Below, piece after piece: positions 1-9,834 of a stretch of 64,000 bases of DNA. The notes below the pieces were generated by a model. The model was not told the origin of the DNA. It made no database searches and was given only the letters and a program-made list of their open reading frames with translations. Origin of the DNA: Pyrenula massariospora (taxonomy: Eukaryota; Ascomycota; Eurotiomycetes; Pyrenulales; Pyrenulaceae). A program made the position numbers and the translations under genes. How positions within the stretch are numbered: position 1 is the stretch's first letter; each line of letters begins with the position of its first letter. The stretch is from positions 434,001 through 498,000 of the forward strand of contig JAGFMI010000002.1 of NCBI GenBank assembly GCA_021030905.1, read 5' to 3'.

Positions 1-1800
1 CTCCTGCATCATCCCAAGTCGCACTCTTGATCCGGATCGTCTCGTGCAAGGTACTAACCTGCTCGAGGTTTTTGGTGACAATCGTGACATTATGCTTGCC
101 AAGCAAAGCAGCATACAAACCATCACTCGACCACGTTACGTATTTAACACTGTTAACAGCAAGCTCTGCCAACTGCTTCTTTTGTTGAATGTCGTACAGA
201 TAAACCGTCGTAGGCGTAATGAGCAGTAGGCAGCCGGTGCCGCCGAAATAAATGTCGGTAGTCCCAGTTGGAGGCTTGATTGTCTTGGTTGTCGAGTTGG
301 ATAAGTCTTTGATATCAATTTGCTCGTTTGACTTCGTATACACTGCAAATCGGTTTCGTGCCACAAAAACAGCCGAGTTACCTTGCCCCTTTTTGACGTC
401 TGTTGGCTCCAAGGAGCCGGAGGTATCTTTTGGTAGATTGACCAACTGATACGAACCACCATCAGCCGGGGAAGTTACCAAGATGGACCGCTCAGCTGGA
501 TTGTATGAGAGACTCCTCGGTGGCACCCATGGACTGCCAAATTTTCGAAGATTCATCAGATTCGGAGACTCGACGTTTTTCGCAAAATCATATGACTTAA
601 CTTGCTTATCCTTAGCCACGAAAAAAAGCTGATTTTGGAACACTGCGGAAGCTGGTCTCTCTCTTTCCAGCTTGAAGACCATTACACCGTTGTCATGGCC
701 AGCCGCAAATAGATTTATTTCCGGATGTGCTGCAATAACCCAGAATCTGTCATTTTCTCTTTTGAATGATTGTACAGATGTCCTTTTGTTCAAGTCCCAT
801 ACCCGGATTGTCTTGTCCTCCCCCACGGACAATATTAGATCTTGATGTGGATGGAACAGGCAAGCTGAAGCGTTTTGGAAATGCCCGCGGCATGTGTCGA
901 CCTCCCACGCTTTCGTCTCACTCATTCGCCATAACTTGATAAGCCTGTCGTCTCCCGAGGAAACAATAAGAGGTAGTGTAGGGTGGAAAGACACCCAGTT
1001 GACGCCTCGGTCATGGCCCTCGAGCACGAATTTGACCACAGCATCTGTGTTGCCAAACATATCTGCCTGGTTCTGATTTGCGCGGGTCATCTGGTCTTCG
1101 AAGGTCAAGGAAGTAGGAGCAGAATGTTTTTTGCGCAGACCAGAAATATCCCATACCCGAACGGATTGATCGAGCGAAGCGGAAACAATCAAGTCCTCCT
1201 TCGGGTGGAACTGTGCGCACATCGTGTAGTGGTTGTGACCGGTCATAGTGCAAACTTTAAAGATCAGCTTGAGCAGCACATTTTCAATTTTATTGACATA
1301 CTTAACGATCTGTTCTGCCAGTTCCATATCCGAATAGTCTGATCATCAGAACTCGACAGAATCCAAGGAAGCTCATGGTGGAAGAACACAGTCCGAACAT
1401 AATCAAGATGGCCGTTTAATGTGAAAAGGCATCTGCGAGTCTGAAGAGACCAAACTTTGATCTTGTAGTCGTCACCTCCGGAGACGAATAAAGGTTGTGT
1501 TTTGTGAAAGTCGACGCCGCGAACTGGACCGTCATGTTCCTCAAATCTATCTATCAATGTTCCCATACGATAGTCCCATAATTGAATCGTGGAGGAATGT
1601 AAGGAGACCAGAATCCATGGCCTAGAAATAGTTAGATACTTCTTAGGGAGTAGAATTGGGGATGGCATTACCGTTTAGGATGGAATGCGATTCCTTTCGC
1701 TCGGGATGATTTCGATTCAAACTCAAAATAGCTATCAGCAATGCCGACTCATTCAAAAGAGTAGAAGCCCTACCTTAGTGAGCATGTTCGGGGATGCCAT
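1..1800 (-). CDS. Coatomer subunit alpha (alpha-COP), N-terminal half; 3' end outside window
   Basis: The alpha subunit of the COPI coat carries cargo from Golgi to ER and within the Golgi. Four exons read on the minus strand: 1774-1800 (MASPNMLTK), 1672-1721, 1302-1621 and 1254 to the window edge, with introns of 52, 50 and 47 nt bounded by GT-AG. The joined protein starts with the family signature [20 protein letters not shown] and continues with WD40 blades (for example [20 protein letters not shown]). About 550 of roughly 1200 expected residues are present, open to position 1, covering the WD40 propeller region; the C-terminal alpha-solenoid part lies outside. It is transcribed divergently from the F-box gene at 2404. 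The identification is very secure; exon 1 is only nine codons and is placed from splice signals plus family conservation. Confidence 0.93.
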
Positions 1801-2403
1801 AGTGGAATTACCTGCGGTACGCCTAGGCGTCCGCTAAGATGGAAGGAAAATTCAAGATTTGGTGGTTAGGCGAATAATATACATGTAGGATCAGAACGCC
1901 TGTAGAGGTGTTCAAAGTGATCCCCTAAATCTTATTAGAACCTCTCCCTTTCAAACGCACACCCTGTAGCTCCCTCATTCTGCCACACGGGCTCGACGGG
2001 GAAGTTGACAGTGTGGAGGGTTGTGACCCGAGATGGAAACTTAGCCGACGCCGGCTAAGCAGGGCCTCTAACCTCGTAAGCAAGGCTACGTCTGCAAATC
2101 GTGTAGATAGATAGGTAGTTAAACCTCCTCGTCGCGGTCTTCCTAGCGACTTTTCTATGGCATTTACAGTTAACTAGATGGCAGGTGCTCTAAGCTAATT
2201 GTTGATAGCTACATTGAGAAATAAAGCCCCTGCGCCTGGAAACGCGTCACCTCGCAGCATCCTGCCATCCGTCTGGCTGCTAGGCTGCAATAATTTTGTT
2301 TGCTTCTTATATATTTATGGCAGCAAGCATCGCAAGTTGATCTCGCAACTGTCTTTCGATGAGTAAGTAGATTACAGCCATCGGAAGTCTCCAATTCCAA
2401 TTT
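1801..2403. promoter_or_regulatory. Divergent intergenic region, coatomer alpha / F-box gene
   Basis: This 603-nt stretch separates two head-to-head genes and should hold both promoters. A TATA-like run (TATATATTTA) begins near 2308, about 95 nt before the F-box ATG. At 2040-2059 there is a perfect inverted repeat, CTTAGCCG-ACGC-CGGCTAAG. CGGCTAA recurs downstream of the F-box gene (4002-4010) and at 8173-8180. No gene is seen. Confidence 0.4.
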
Positions 2404-3963
2404 ATGGAACGGCTTCCAAATGAGATTGTATCTCTTATCTTTGATTTCCTTCCACTTTCAGGCGCGAAGTCTCTCCGTCAAACGTGCAGAATACTCTCCA
2501 GAATCGGCGAAGATGCCGTCTTTTCAAATTTGGAATTTCGTCTATACCCCCAGCTTGAGCGGATACGTGCATTTTCTGAGATGTCACAATGTTCTCGGAT
2601 CTCGAAACGATTGAAGTGTGTCAGCTACGAGTCGGGGATACTGCCGGAATGGCAAGACTACCGGCTGTGGGAATCACATGAGAAATCGCGATGTGAAGCC
2701 GAATTTTCAGCAAAGCATACCTCGAAATATATCCTCAGAGACCTGTATCATACACTCCGGCTCGAATTAGATGCTAGATTTACACCTGAGCTCCCCAAGC
2801 GGTACGAAATGTATAGGTGGTGGCTCGAGGATCAAGGACGGCTTATGGGCGAACCGAAAAGAACATTTGAACTGATCTCTATTCTCAGACGTGTGCCTTG
2901 GGTAGAGGAGATCAAGCTCGTCATGACGGAGCCAGTAGTACGGCTGGAGGACCTCGAACGGAACCCAGAACGCTACCTCTGCGACGTTCCAGACGGCATT
3001 GAACCTAGAGATAGAATCCGCAACCGGCGTAACAATACTATCAAACACTTCTGTACGATCGTTAGCGCCTTGCGAACTCTCCAGAACGATGGTCCAAAAT
3101 TGGCGGTCAAGCGTGTTAGCACTGAGTTGCCCCGAGAGATACTCTCCTCTGAAACTCTGCTCCCGGATCTCGACAGTGCCGATCGCGTTCAAGGCGCGAG
3201 GATACATGCGGATTTTAATGCCGTGATAGCGCCTTTGGTTGTGATGGACCTCGATTTTGTCACGTTCCCACATTCAGACTGGTTGGAACGAAGCGGTGAT
3301 GGGATTTATACCCGCGGGAGGGATCTTGGAAGTCTGCGCCTAATGACTTTGTTGAACCTGAGCCGTGACCTTCAGGAATTGTCTCTCAGCTTTACAGATG
3401 CAAGGAAAGCTGAGTTCTCATATGCCTTATTCGATACAACTAACATCGACCGATTTCCACGATCCTGGGTTCCTAAGCTTAAGAAGCTTGTCCTCCGGAA
3501 TTTCAATTGTAACTGGGAAGACCTTACCGCGTTTGTTTCCGAAATGTCTTCTATCAGGTCGCTCACCCTTATAGACGGGCAAGTTGAGACAGGATCTTTA
3601 ATATGGGTCTTCAGGCTACTCCAGAAAGATCTTGATCTCGATCAATTTTCGATTGAGGGCAGTTGGACTGTGCCTGAAGATGATGGATTATGGCACAGCC
3701 GAGATTCGTATAACTATGCCAGCTGCTTAGACTACGAGGGCCCTTTCCCTGCTGTGAAGGGCCTTCGACACCGTATCGAGCAATTCGTTGTGAATGGCGG
3801 GGAGTGCCCATTGCCAGTCTGGGGTCGAGACGAGAATGCGCGCAGTACTTGGGACTCGGAGGGGGACGGAAGTTTCCATTACCATGCTGCCAAAAATGCT
3901 CACCAGGTCAACGTTTCGACGTATAACGAGTATTCTGGGACGGTCCCCCAGGACATCCCCTAA
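2404..3963 (+). CDS. F-box domain protein
   Basis: A single-exon 519-residue protein. Residues 1-45 (MERLPNEIVSLIFDFLPLSG and the following Leu/Arg-rich helices) form an F-box, the module that binds Skp1 and makes the protein a substrate-recruiting subunit of an SCF ubiquitin ligase. The remainder has no repeat I can name with confidence; residues around 280-420 contain leucine-spaced segments (for example LMTLLNLSRDLQELSLSF and LKKLVLRNFNCNWEDLTAF) that look like degenerate leucine-rich repeats, as in many fungal F-box proteins. The start is the first ATG, with a TATA-like run about 95 nt upstream and an in-frame stop before it. The substrate is unknown. F-box proteins are a large, fast-evolving family in Pezizomycotina. 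Confidence 0.8.
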   Translation: MERLPNEIVSLIFDFLPLSGAKSLRQTCRILSRIGEDAVFSNLEFRLYPQLERIRAFSEMSQCSRISKRLKCVSYESGILPEWQDYRLWESHEKSRCEAEFSAKHTSKYILRDLYHTLRLELDARFTPELPKRYEMYRWWLEDQGRLMGEPKRTFELISILRRVPWVEEIKLVMTEPVVRLEDLERNPERYLCDVPDGIEPRDRIRNRRNNTIKHFCTIVSALRTLQNDGPKLAVKRVSTELPREILSSETLLPDLDSADRVQGARIHADFNAVIAPLVVMDLDFVTFPHSDWLERSGDGIYTRGRDLGSLRLMTLLNLSRDLQELSLSFTDARKAEFSYALFDTTNIDRFPRSWVPKLKKLVLRNFNCNWEDLTAFVSEMSSIRSLTLIDGQVETGSLIWVFRLLQKDLDLDQFSIEGSWTVPEDDGLWHSRDSYNYASCLDYEGPFPAVKGLRHRIEQFVVNGGECPLPVWGRDENARSTWDSEGDGSFHYHAAKNAHQVNVSTYNEYSGTVPQDIP

Positions 3964-4542
3964 GATGATGGCCTCTGTTTTCTTTCGAACGTCTCGCAGC
4001 CGCGGCTAAGATACTTGTCGGGAGCCTGAGGGTGCCTTTGGGATGCATAGACAGCTAAGATGTTCATAGAGTCGTTGGCAGGAACAAGCCTATGTTCTTT
4101 TCGCCATTCTTTTTCACTATTCCATCCTCGACAATATTCGTGCCATTTTGTTCGGCGTGGTGGTGTTAAGAGTCTTCCGAACTCCAGTAGAAGGCATCGC
4201 TAAGCCCGTGACCATGGATGATCAGGGTGCCGGCAATGTTTTCATCGCGGTCGTTTGTATGTAATGCTTGCTGGAAAGAGAAGGTCTTGACCGGTCTCCT
4301 TAACAAAGGAGAAGCCGGGGCACGTGGACCGGGCGATTGGGTGTCAGGAACAGCCTAAGGTGATGCCCCGACTCGTAGGCAGTAAGTTTCCCCGCCGATC
4401 TCCCCTGCTGCACCCTGGCCACTGATGACGGAGTGCTTTTCTGAGCTCGAGCTCACCATCACATAAAAAGGATGGAACCATCCGCCCAAGTTCGCTGTCG
4501 CTTCCATGGAGGGTTGAGACTCCATCTATCCCATTGGCCACC
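3964..4542. other. Intergenic region between F-box gene and AIM6-like gene
   Basis: No supported gene. It holds the 3' end of the F-box transcript, including a GCCGCGGCTAAG box at 3999-4010, and the upstream region of the next gene, with an A-rich ACATAAAAAGG run near 4461 about 80 nt before the ATG. Confidence 0.4.
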
Positions 4543-5573
4543 ATGATTTCTTCTCTCGTTTTTATCGCCAATTTTGGTGTCGCCGCTATCGTGGCTGCAC
4601 CAGTCGCAGTCCCACAGCTAGATGTTTCTCCTGCCATGCAGAACATCTTGGCCAATACTGACAATTCTCCGGCTTACACATACCCTACAGATCTGACGAG
4701 GGGGATTATGCCTGTATGAGCCGCGATTGAGCTTCGAATTCCTTTTAGAGTACTAACCACGCCGCGGCCTTGTCCCAGAAAGCGATCCACTCCCACAATG
4801 ATTACTGGCGCGACCTCCCTTTCTATACCGCCCTCTCCTACGGTTGCGTCTCGGTCGAGGCTGATGTATGGCTTCAGAACGACACTCTTTATGTTGGTCA
4901 CGAGCAGTCTGCCTTGACACCCACCCGCACCTTCTCCTCTCTCTACATTGACCCCATCCTCGACGTCCTCCACCACGAGAATCCGACCAGCGAATTTGTC
5001 TTATCTCCGACCAAGAACGGCGTGTTTGATACAGCCAGCACCCAAACCTTGTATCTCTGGGTCGATCTCAAAACAGCTGGTGAGACCACTTGGCCGTACG
5101 TGGTCAAGGCACTTCAACCCTTGCGCGACGCTGGCTATCTGACGACCTACAATTCAAATGGCGGCGTCAAATCAGGCGCCGTTACCGTCATCGGAACCGG
5201 GAACACGCCTCTAGATCAGATACAACCGCTGACATCTCGAGATTATTTTTACGACGCCCCGATCCCCTACCTTGGGACGACCTTCTCCAACATCACGGCC
5301 GATGTATCTCCTATTGCGAGCACAGATTTTGCGGTGCAATTCGGCACGATCAACGGTACAGCGTTCAATGATACCCAAATAGCGACACTGAGGAGCCAGA
5401 TTGCCACGGCCGCCGCAAAGGGAATCAAGGTTAGGTATTGGGACACGCCATCGTGGCCGATTAGCACGAGAAATGCGGTGTGGAAGACTCTTGTCGAGGA
5501 GGGAGTAGGGTTATTGAATGCTGACGATCTGGCAGCTGCAAGCGGGGTCGCAGATGAGGGAAGATATTGGTGA
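4543..5573 (+). CDS. Secreted AIM6-like PLC/GDPD-fold protein
   Basis: Two exons, 4543-4713 and 4779-5573, encode 321 residues. The 65-nt intron has a consensus TACTAAC branch site at 4751-4757. ATG 4543 sits in a strong context (GCCACCATGA). It opens a signal peptide (about residues 1-21, MISSLVFIANFGVAAIVAAP), so the protein is probably secreted or vacuolar. The second exon opens with KAIHSHNDYWRDLPF and soon after has VEADVW and GHE. This HxHNDY...E.D arrangement marks the altered-inheritance-of-mitochondria 6 family, related in fold to PLC-like and glycerophosphodiester phosphodiesterases. Substrate and activity of the family are not established. It is somewhat shorter than yeast Aim6. 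The exon join restores the diagnostic HSHNDY motif, which supports it. Confidence 0.85.
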
Positions 5574-6436
5574 AAGGGTAGGAAAGGGGATTGTTCGCTT
5601 CGCAATGTGACGACTGTAAACACGCGCAAGAATTTTGGAGCGTCTTCAAAAGCCCTAATAAAGATATCGAGCACTTGTCTCCGCTCCGTTGGAACTGGAG
5701 ACAGGATTTGTAATTGGGATCTAAGGTCCCTTTCTCCGCAATGAAAGACATATAATTTCAAATCACAACGTGTTTGACTCAATGCTTCTTCGAAAGACGG
5801 CACCTTAGATAGTCTCACTGCTGCTAGGAGAGAGCACCTCTCTGGATCATGGTCGGTGTAACATGGCCCGAGGGCAGATCCACTGTAAGCGCTTGGTGTC
5901 GCCTCGAAAGCTTAACCATCTCATCCGCATTATCGGATGCAAGGGGCCGATCATATCAGGCCTGTTTTCGCCAGGTACACGCCTGTCGCGGCTCGGCGCA
6001 CCAGATCCAACTTGCCACTCTTCCCATCCTGGTTAACGGTCAGAGCGCGGTTCACGACACATGGCCCGTTGGACACCGCTGGAAGCTGGGAAGGGGATGA
6101 ATCTTCCAAGTTTTGTTCTTTGTGCGCTCGGTGTTGACGCAAAGCAAATGGAGGTTGGTTTGGGTGAAGGATTGGGAATATAAATACGGCGCTTCGACCT
6201 GGGATCTCGTCCCGATTCCTGTTCAAGTCTCCGAAATTTTGTGCTTTGCTCTCTTACTCATCACCCCAGTAAACCAGAGCCCCTCTGCTATTGTGCCAAT
6301 ATCAGGACCATTGTACATCTCCCTAGCACGCGAATACCCTCTCTTGGCCGAAGCGACCCATCTCCGGAGCGGATTCTTCAAAGGTGAACCCCAACTAGCG
6401 CAGGTCACCAAGACGAACGCAGACGCCTCAGCACAA
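5574..6436. other. Intergenic stretch with a TATA box
   Basis: No recognised gene. A good TATA box, TATAAATA, lies at 6179-6186 and would start transcription near 6210, ahead of the small ORF at 6437. An ORF runs through 6113-6436 in the same frame but has no ATG before 6437. Confidence 0.35.
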
Positions 6437-6676
6437 ATGGCCACCTACCCGTTCCAAATCCCAGTCGGCTCGTCAGCCGAAGTCGAGCATTACCAGACCC
6501 TCCGTAAAGCAGTCTTGGCGTCCGAAACAAGGAGAAAGGAAGAGGAGAGCGCTCTTTTGAACGGGTACATCGACGGACATCATTATGACGGCACGGGAAA
6601 GGGGAAGGGGAGGGGGAGATGGAGAACATATGCCAAGAGGCTGGCAGTGGACGGAGATCTTTCTCTGAGGAAATGA
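6437..6676 (+). CDS. Small basic protein of unknown function (doubtful)
   Basis: An ATG at 6437 opens a 79-residue frame (start MATYPFQIPVGSSAEVEHYQ). The N-terminal half looks like an amphipathic helix (residues about 13-35), followed by a Gly/Lys/Arg-rich tail (GTGKGKGRGRWRTYAKRL). A TATA box 250 nt upstream supports a transcription unit. I do not recognise the family. The frame stays open upstream of the ATG, so an unseen 5' exon is possible; equally it may be a chance ORF. Its codons resemble those of neighbouring genes. Confidence 0.35.
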   Translation: MATYPFQIPVGSSAEVEHYQTLRKAVLASETRRKEEESALLNGYIDGHHYDGTGKGKGRGRWRTYAKRLAVDGDLSLRK

Positions 6677-7077
6677 AGGGAGGGGAGAATTTAGGTAGCG
6701 TCGATAGCGAAAGATTGGAGTTTTGTGGAGAAGGAAAAGTTCACAACGGTAACAAAGACGACCGCGGCACTGAGAAATAACACGAACTATGGAATGAACA
6801 ATCTAGGGCAGCCAGATTCCTTAACACGCTCCTCTAATTCTCTAACCCATTCCTTCTGCCTCTGGTTGGATTTAAGGTTGTGTGCTGGTTGTAGGGGAGT
6901 TCTGCGTGATCAATGACTGAGAAACTCCTCGGGAAAGCTTGACTGCAAATTCCAAATCAGTGGAAGTAAAGATCTGTGTGTAAGAGGGTCGATATAGCGA
7001 GCTCGCTTTCGTCTATAATGATCTAATGAAATGAAAAGTTAAGCTCATGAATCTGCTCGAGAACGACGTCGAGCTAT
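6677..7077. other. Convergent intergenic region
   Basis: 401 nt between the small basic ORF and the 3' end of the minus-strand cupin gene. Only chance ORFs are seen. Confidence 0.35.
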
Positions 7078-7608
7078 TTACTTCCCTTCCACATGGCTAA
7101 TATTGTCGTCATCCAACGGCTTCCCATCCACCATGACTTTCTCACTAGGAATGAGGCAGAAAATCATTCTGACATGCTCCTTGGATGCGTTCCTCCATGC
7201 GTGTATCGTCCCTCGCTGGACAATGATATCGTGTTCTTTGCATAGCTTTTCCACCCCATCATCTAATTCGCAAATGATCTCGCCCTTCAGGACAATTCCA
7301 AAGTCCAGGCTAATGGTGCGATGCATGAGGGGCTCACCGCCGGGAGGAAAATCGACGACGCGGAGAGTCACGCCCTTATCATTGGCAAGGGGGATCATCT
7401 TGCCATGAAAATCCGGAATGGGGCCTTGGACAGACGCCGGAACGGAGTCGGTCCTCCAGGGTAGGGTAAAACCCATCTGGTCCTCGTTTGGCGCACTGCC
7501 ATCAGGGGAAAATATGTATGCCGGGTTGAGCTCGTCATCGGCGTCAAAGACAGCCTTGCCGTTCTTGTCATGGCCAGTCACTATACGACGGACGGGTGGT
7601 TGAGGCAT
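7078..7608 (-). CDS. Single-domain cupin protein
   Basis: A 176-residue protein read from ATG 7608 (start MPQPPVRRIVTGHDKNGK). An upstream in-frame GTG is not a credible eukaryotic start. Residues about 85-160 form an RmlC-like cupin barrel: PPGGEPLMHRTISLDFGIVL is cupin motif 1 and HDIIVQRGTIHAWRN is motif 2. The motif 1 metal-ligand pattern is atypical (MHRTISLD instead of HxH), whereas the motif 2 histidine (GTIHAW) is kept, so metal binding is uncertain. Similar small fungal cupins occur alone and in secondary-metabolite clusters, where some act as cyclases or isomerases. No polyketide or peptide synthase is nearby, so no pathway can be assigned. Confidence 0.8.
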   Translation of the reverse strand: MPQPPVRRIVTGHDKNGKAVFDADDELNPAYIFSPDGSAPNEDQMGFTLPWRTDSVPASVQGPIPDFHGKMIPLANDKGVTLRVVDFPPGGEPLMHRTISLDFGIVLKGEIICELDDGVEKLCKEHDIIVQRGTIHAWRNASKEHVRMIFCLIPSEKVMVDGKPLDDDNISHVEGK

Positions 7609-9475
7609 GCTGTGGTAGAACGGCAGCGGAATGATATTGTAAGCCGAAGAGAAACCGGAATGTGGATTTTCGTGGCTGAGAAAGATCACTTGACAAGGTC
7701 CTAGTAGTGCTCGGTTGCTGATCAGGTATGAATCGGTTGCCTCGAAGAGTCTTAGTTCAATCTATCAGCGAGACCGGGAAAGGCAAATGCTGGCAGCAAC
7801 TTCTTAGCCGTACAAAGCTCTAAGAATAGTTCCACCGTAACACTTACTTCCTGAACCTGGGTTTCTAACCTCCTCGACGCACCGGACTGCGGGTTCACGA
7901 AAGGGAGATGAAGATGAAGATGCGCGTTGTTCCGAAGCCCTGACCCCCGCCGCAGAGCAGCGCCAAGACCGGACCTCACCAAGCCTCTGACGACAAATCG
8001 GGACTTCTTCTGCACAGTCAATTGACCATCGTCGCGAATGAACCATCTCCAAAAATCTTGTCTGACGGACCTGCCTCGGAATCCTTCCTGTTGAACAGCA
8101 CAGATAGAAGCTTTTCACTCCGCAGCCGTCACAGTTGTGTCTATCTCAGGGACGCCAGTATTGTGACACACCGCGGCTAACCTCACTCACGTGGATCCAC
8201 ACAAAGGCATTATCTGCATGATGGCACATTTTCACCGGTGGCCTGAACTGTGCTCGGCGACCTGACACGACGGATTCGCAGGAGCAAGAGCTTCAAGCTT
8301 GACGCTGCACCAATCAACAACACCGCGTCCAGTAACCAGCCAATATCGCGCTAGAAACCTGCATGGCCACGCCGCGGTTTAGTGATCATCTCCCGGTACG
8401 ATGAAATCGGCTCAAACGATCGCAAACGGCCCGAATTTCCATTACCCTTGTATACCAGTGGAACGTTCTTGGAGCCCCTTTGTAAAGTCGAAAACTCCAT
8501 GTAGTAAAGAATCTTTTTATTTTCTTATGAGCTTGGACCAGCTCAATGCTAATCTACGTCTCTTGAGACACGGGCTTAGATTGTGTCGATCTGGAATGAC
8601 ATCAGGGAGAGCTGGGACCCCCCACCTGATGCGGCTACATGTACCAGCTGTGTCTCAAGTTTCATCTCCTATGCCCTTTCACCGCTCAACGCTCGTACCC
8701 CTCAGTCAACAGGCTCGATCTCGGAAGGAACCGTCTCTTTTCGGCGGGACCCACGCCTCTCACAAACTCAGGTCTTACAGAAAACGACGCTCCGAACTCA
8801 AGAACCGAAGGCGCTAAGAGCGGGTGTCTTCTTCATGTTGAAGAATTCAGCGCCGTGCAGGAAGTAGTTGAATCCTTCCAACGTTTTCAAGCTCTCCTGT
8901 TAGCCAATCGAAGTCCCTCGGCACGCGTTCTTAGAATCCTTTGTTGCTTCGCCGACATCGATCATCAGTAGCACCATACTACCTTCCTATCCAGGAGCTA
9001 TTCACAAATTTCCAATTTGCCACTCAAAGACCTGTCTATCGAATAAGCACAAGTGCTTTGACGGCTAATATGACCACTGGTTCTTCCGAGGCGACAATGG
9101 ACAGACAGCGCGGGGAGATGATCACCTAGATATAGGGGTTTCAAACTCGTGACTTGCGCCGAGCTTTCGTTCCACAGCAGCGACTTTGAAGCACAGTCAG
9201 CCTGTCGAGTGTGACACAGCACAAAGCTCGATTAAACTTTTCTTAATGTACATATGATATAGCTTCTAAAAAAACACGCATGTCATCTGTCACTTCAATT
9301 CCTCGTTTAAGCGCTTATAAATTGCGGGATTTTTTCCCTCTTATCTTTACTTTGCCACTATTGAGTACCGACAGAAGCTTGGAAGAGCAATAGATGAAAA
9401 TAGTCTAGCTTTCTTTGGTGCTAAGTTGTCTATCTCAGATCGTCTCGGCTTTACTTTTGACGTGCTTGAGCGAGA
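7609..9475. other. Gene-poor stretch with overlapping unassigned ORFs
   Basis: 1.87 kb without a supported gene. At 8401-8971 three overlapping plus-strand ORFs lie in different frames (138, 94 and 110 codons). The end of the third (from about 8800) has protein-like composition (LHVEEFSAVQEVVESFQRFQ), so a spliced or decayed gene is possible, but I cannot join the pieces convincingly. The last 160 nt form the promoter of the gene at 9476: a TATAAAT box at 9316-9322, then a leader containing a five-codon upstream ORF (ATG AAA ATA GTC TAG, 9394-9408). Confidence 0.4.
9316..9322 (+). promoter_or_regulatory. TATA box of the CxxC-protein gene
   Basis: TATAAAT at 9316-9322 lies 154 nt before the ATG at 9476 and is followed by a pyrimidine-rich segment where transcription may begin. 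No other gene in the region could use it in this orientation. Confidence 0.5.
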
Positions 9476-9834
9476 ATGGGCTCTTGTGGTCGCCCAAATT
9501 GCATAAATGGAAATCTGATCAACAATTGTTCAGGTTGTGCTGGGTATCAAAGGTAGGTGTGATTTGATATGCTTGGCTATTACCTCTTCACTGAAAACAC
9601 GACAAAGGACTGATATTCTATTGCCGCAGGGACGGTAGACCTTGCAGCAGATGTAACGGACTCGGATGGGTAGGTGTGCCGTGCACACTTTGTCAGAATG
9701 CTGGAGCAACCAGCGCAACGGCCAACGCATCACACGACATGACCTCGAACTCAGCGAGCCCTCCACAATCCGATCCTGCTTTCAACGAACGGGGAGGCGC
9801 AAGGACCGTTGGAACGCCGCGCGGCACATGCTAA
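9476..9834 (+). CDS. Small DnaJ-type CxxC zinc-finger-like protein
   Basis: Two exons, 9476-9552 and 9630-9834, join across a 77-nt intron (GTAGGT...CCGCAG) to encode 93 residues. After CGRPNC at residues 4-9 come three CxxC motifs, CSGCAGYQ (18-25), CSRCNGLG (31-38) and CTLCQNAG (44-51), separated by exactly nine residues each. This is close to the CxxCxGxG repeats of the DnaJ/Hsp40 cysteine-rich domain, which bind two zinc ions. No J domain is present. The C-terminal 40 residues are Ser/Thr/Pro-rich and look disordered. The splice creates the third and fourth cysteine pairs in frame, and a TATA box plus a short uORF precede it. The function is unknown; a zinc-binding protein-interaction module is an inference. 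Confidence 0.62.

Noticed and set aside
8401-8971. Three overlapping plus-strand ORFs
   Set aside because: Three frames open at once indicates low stop density; no splice model gave a convincing single protein.
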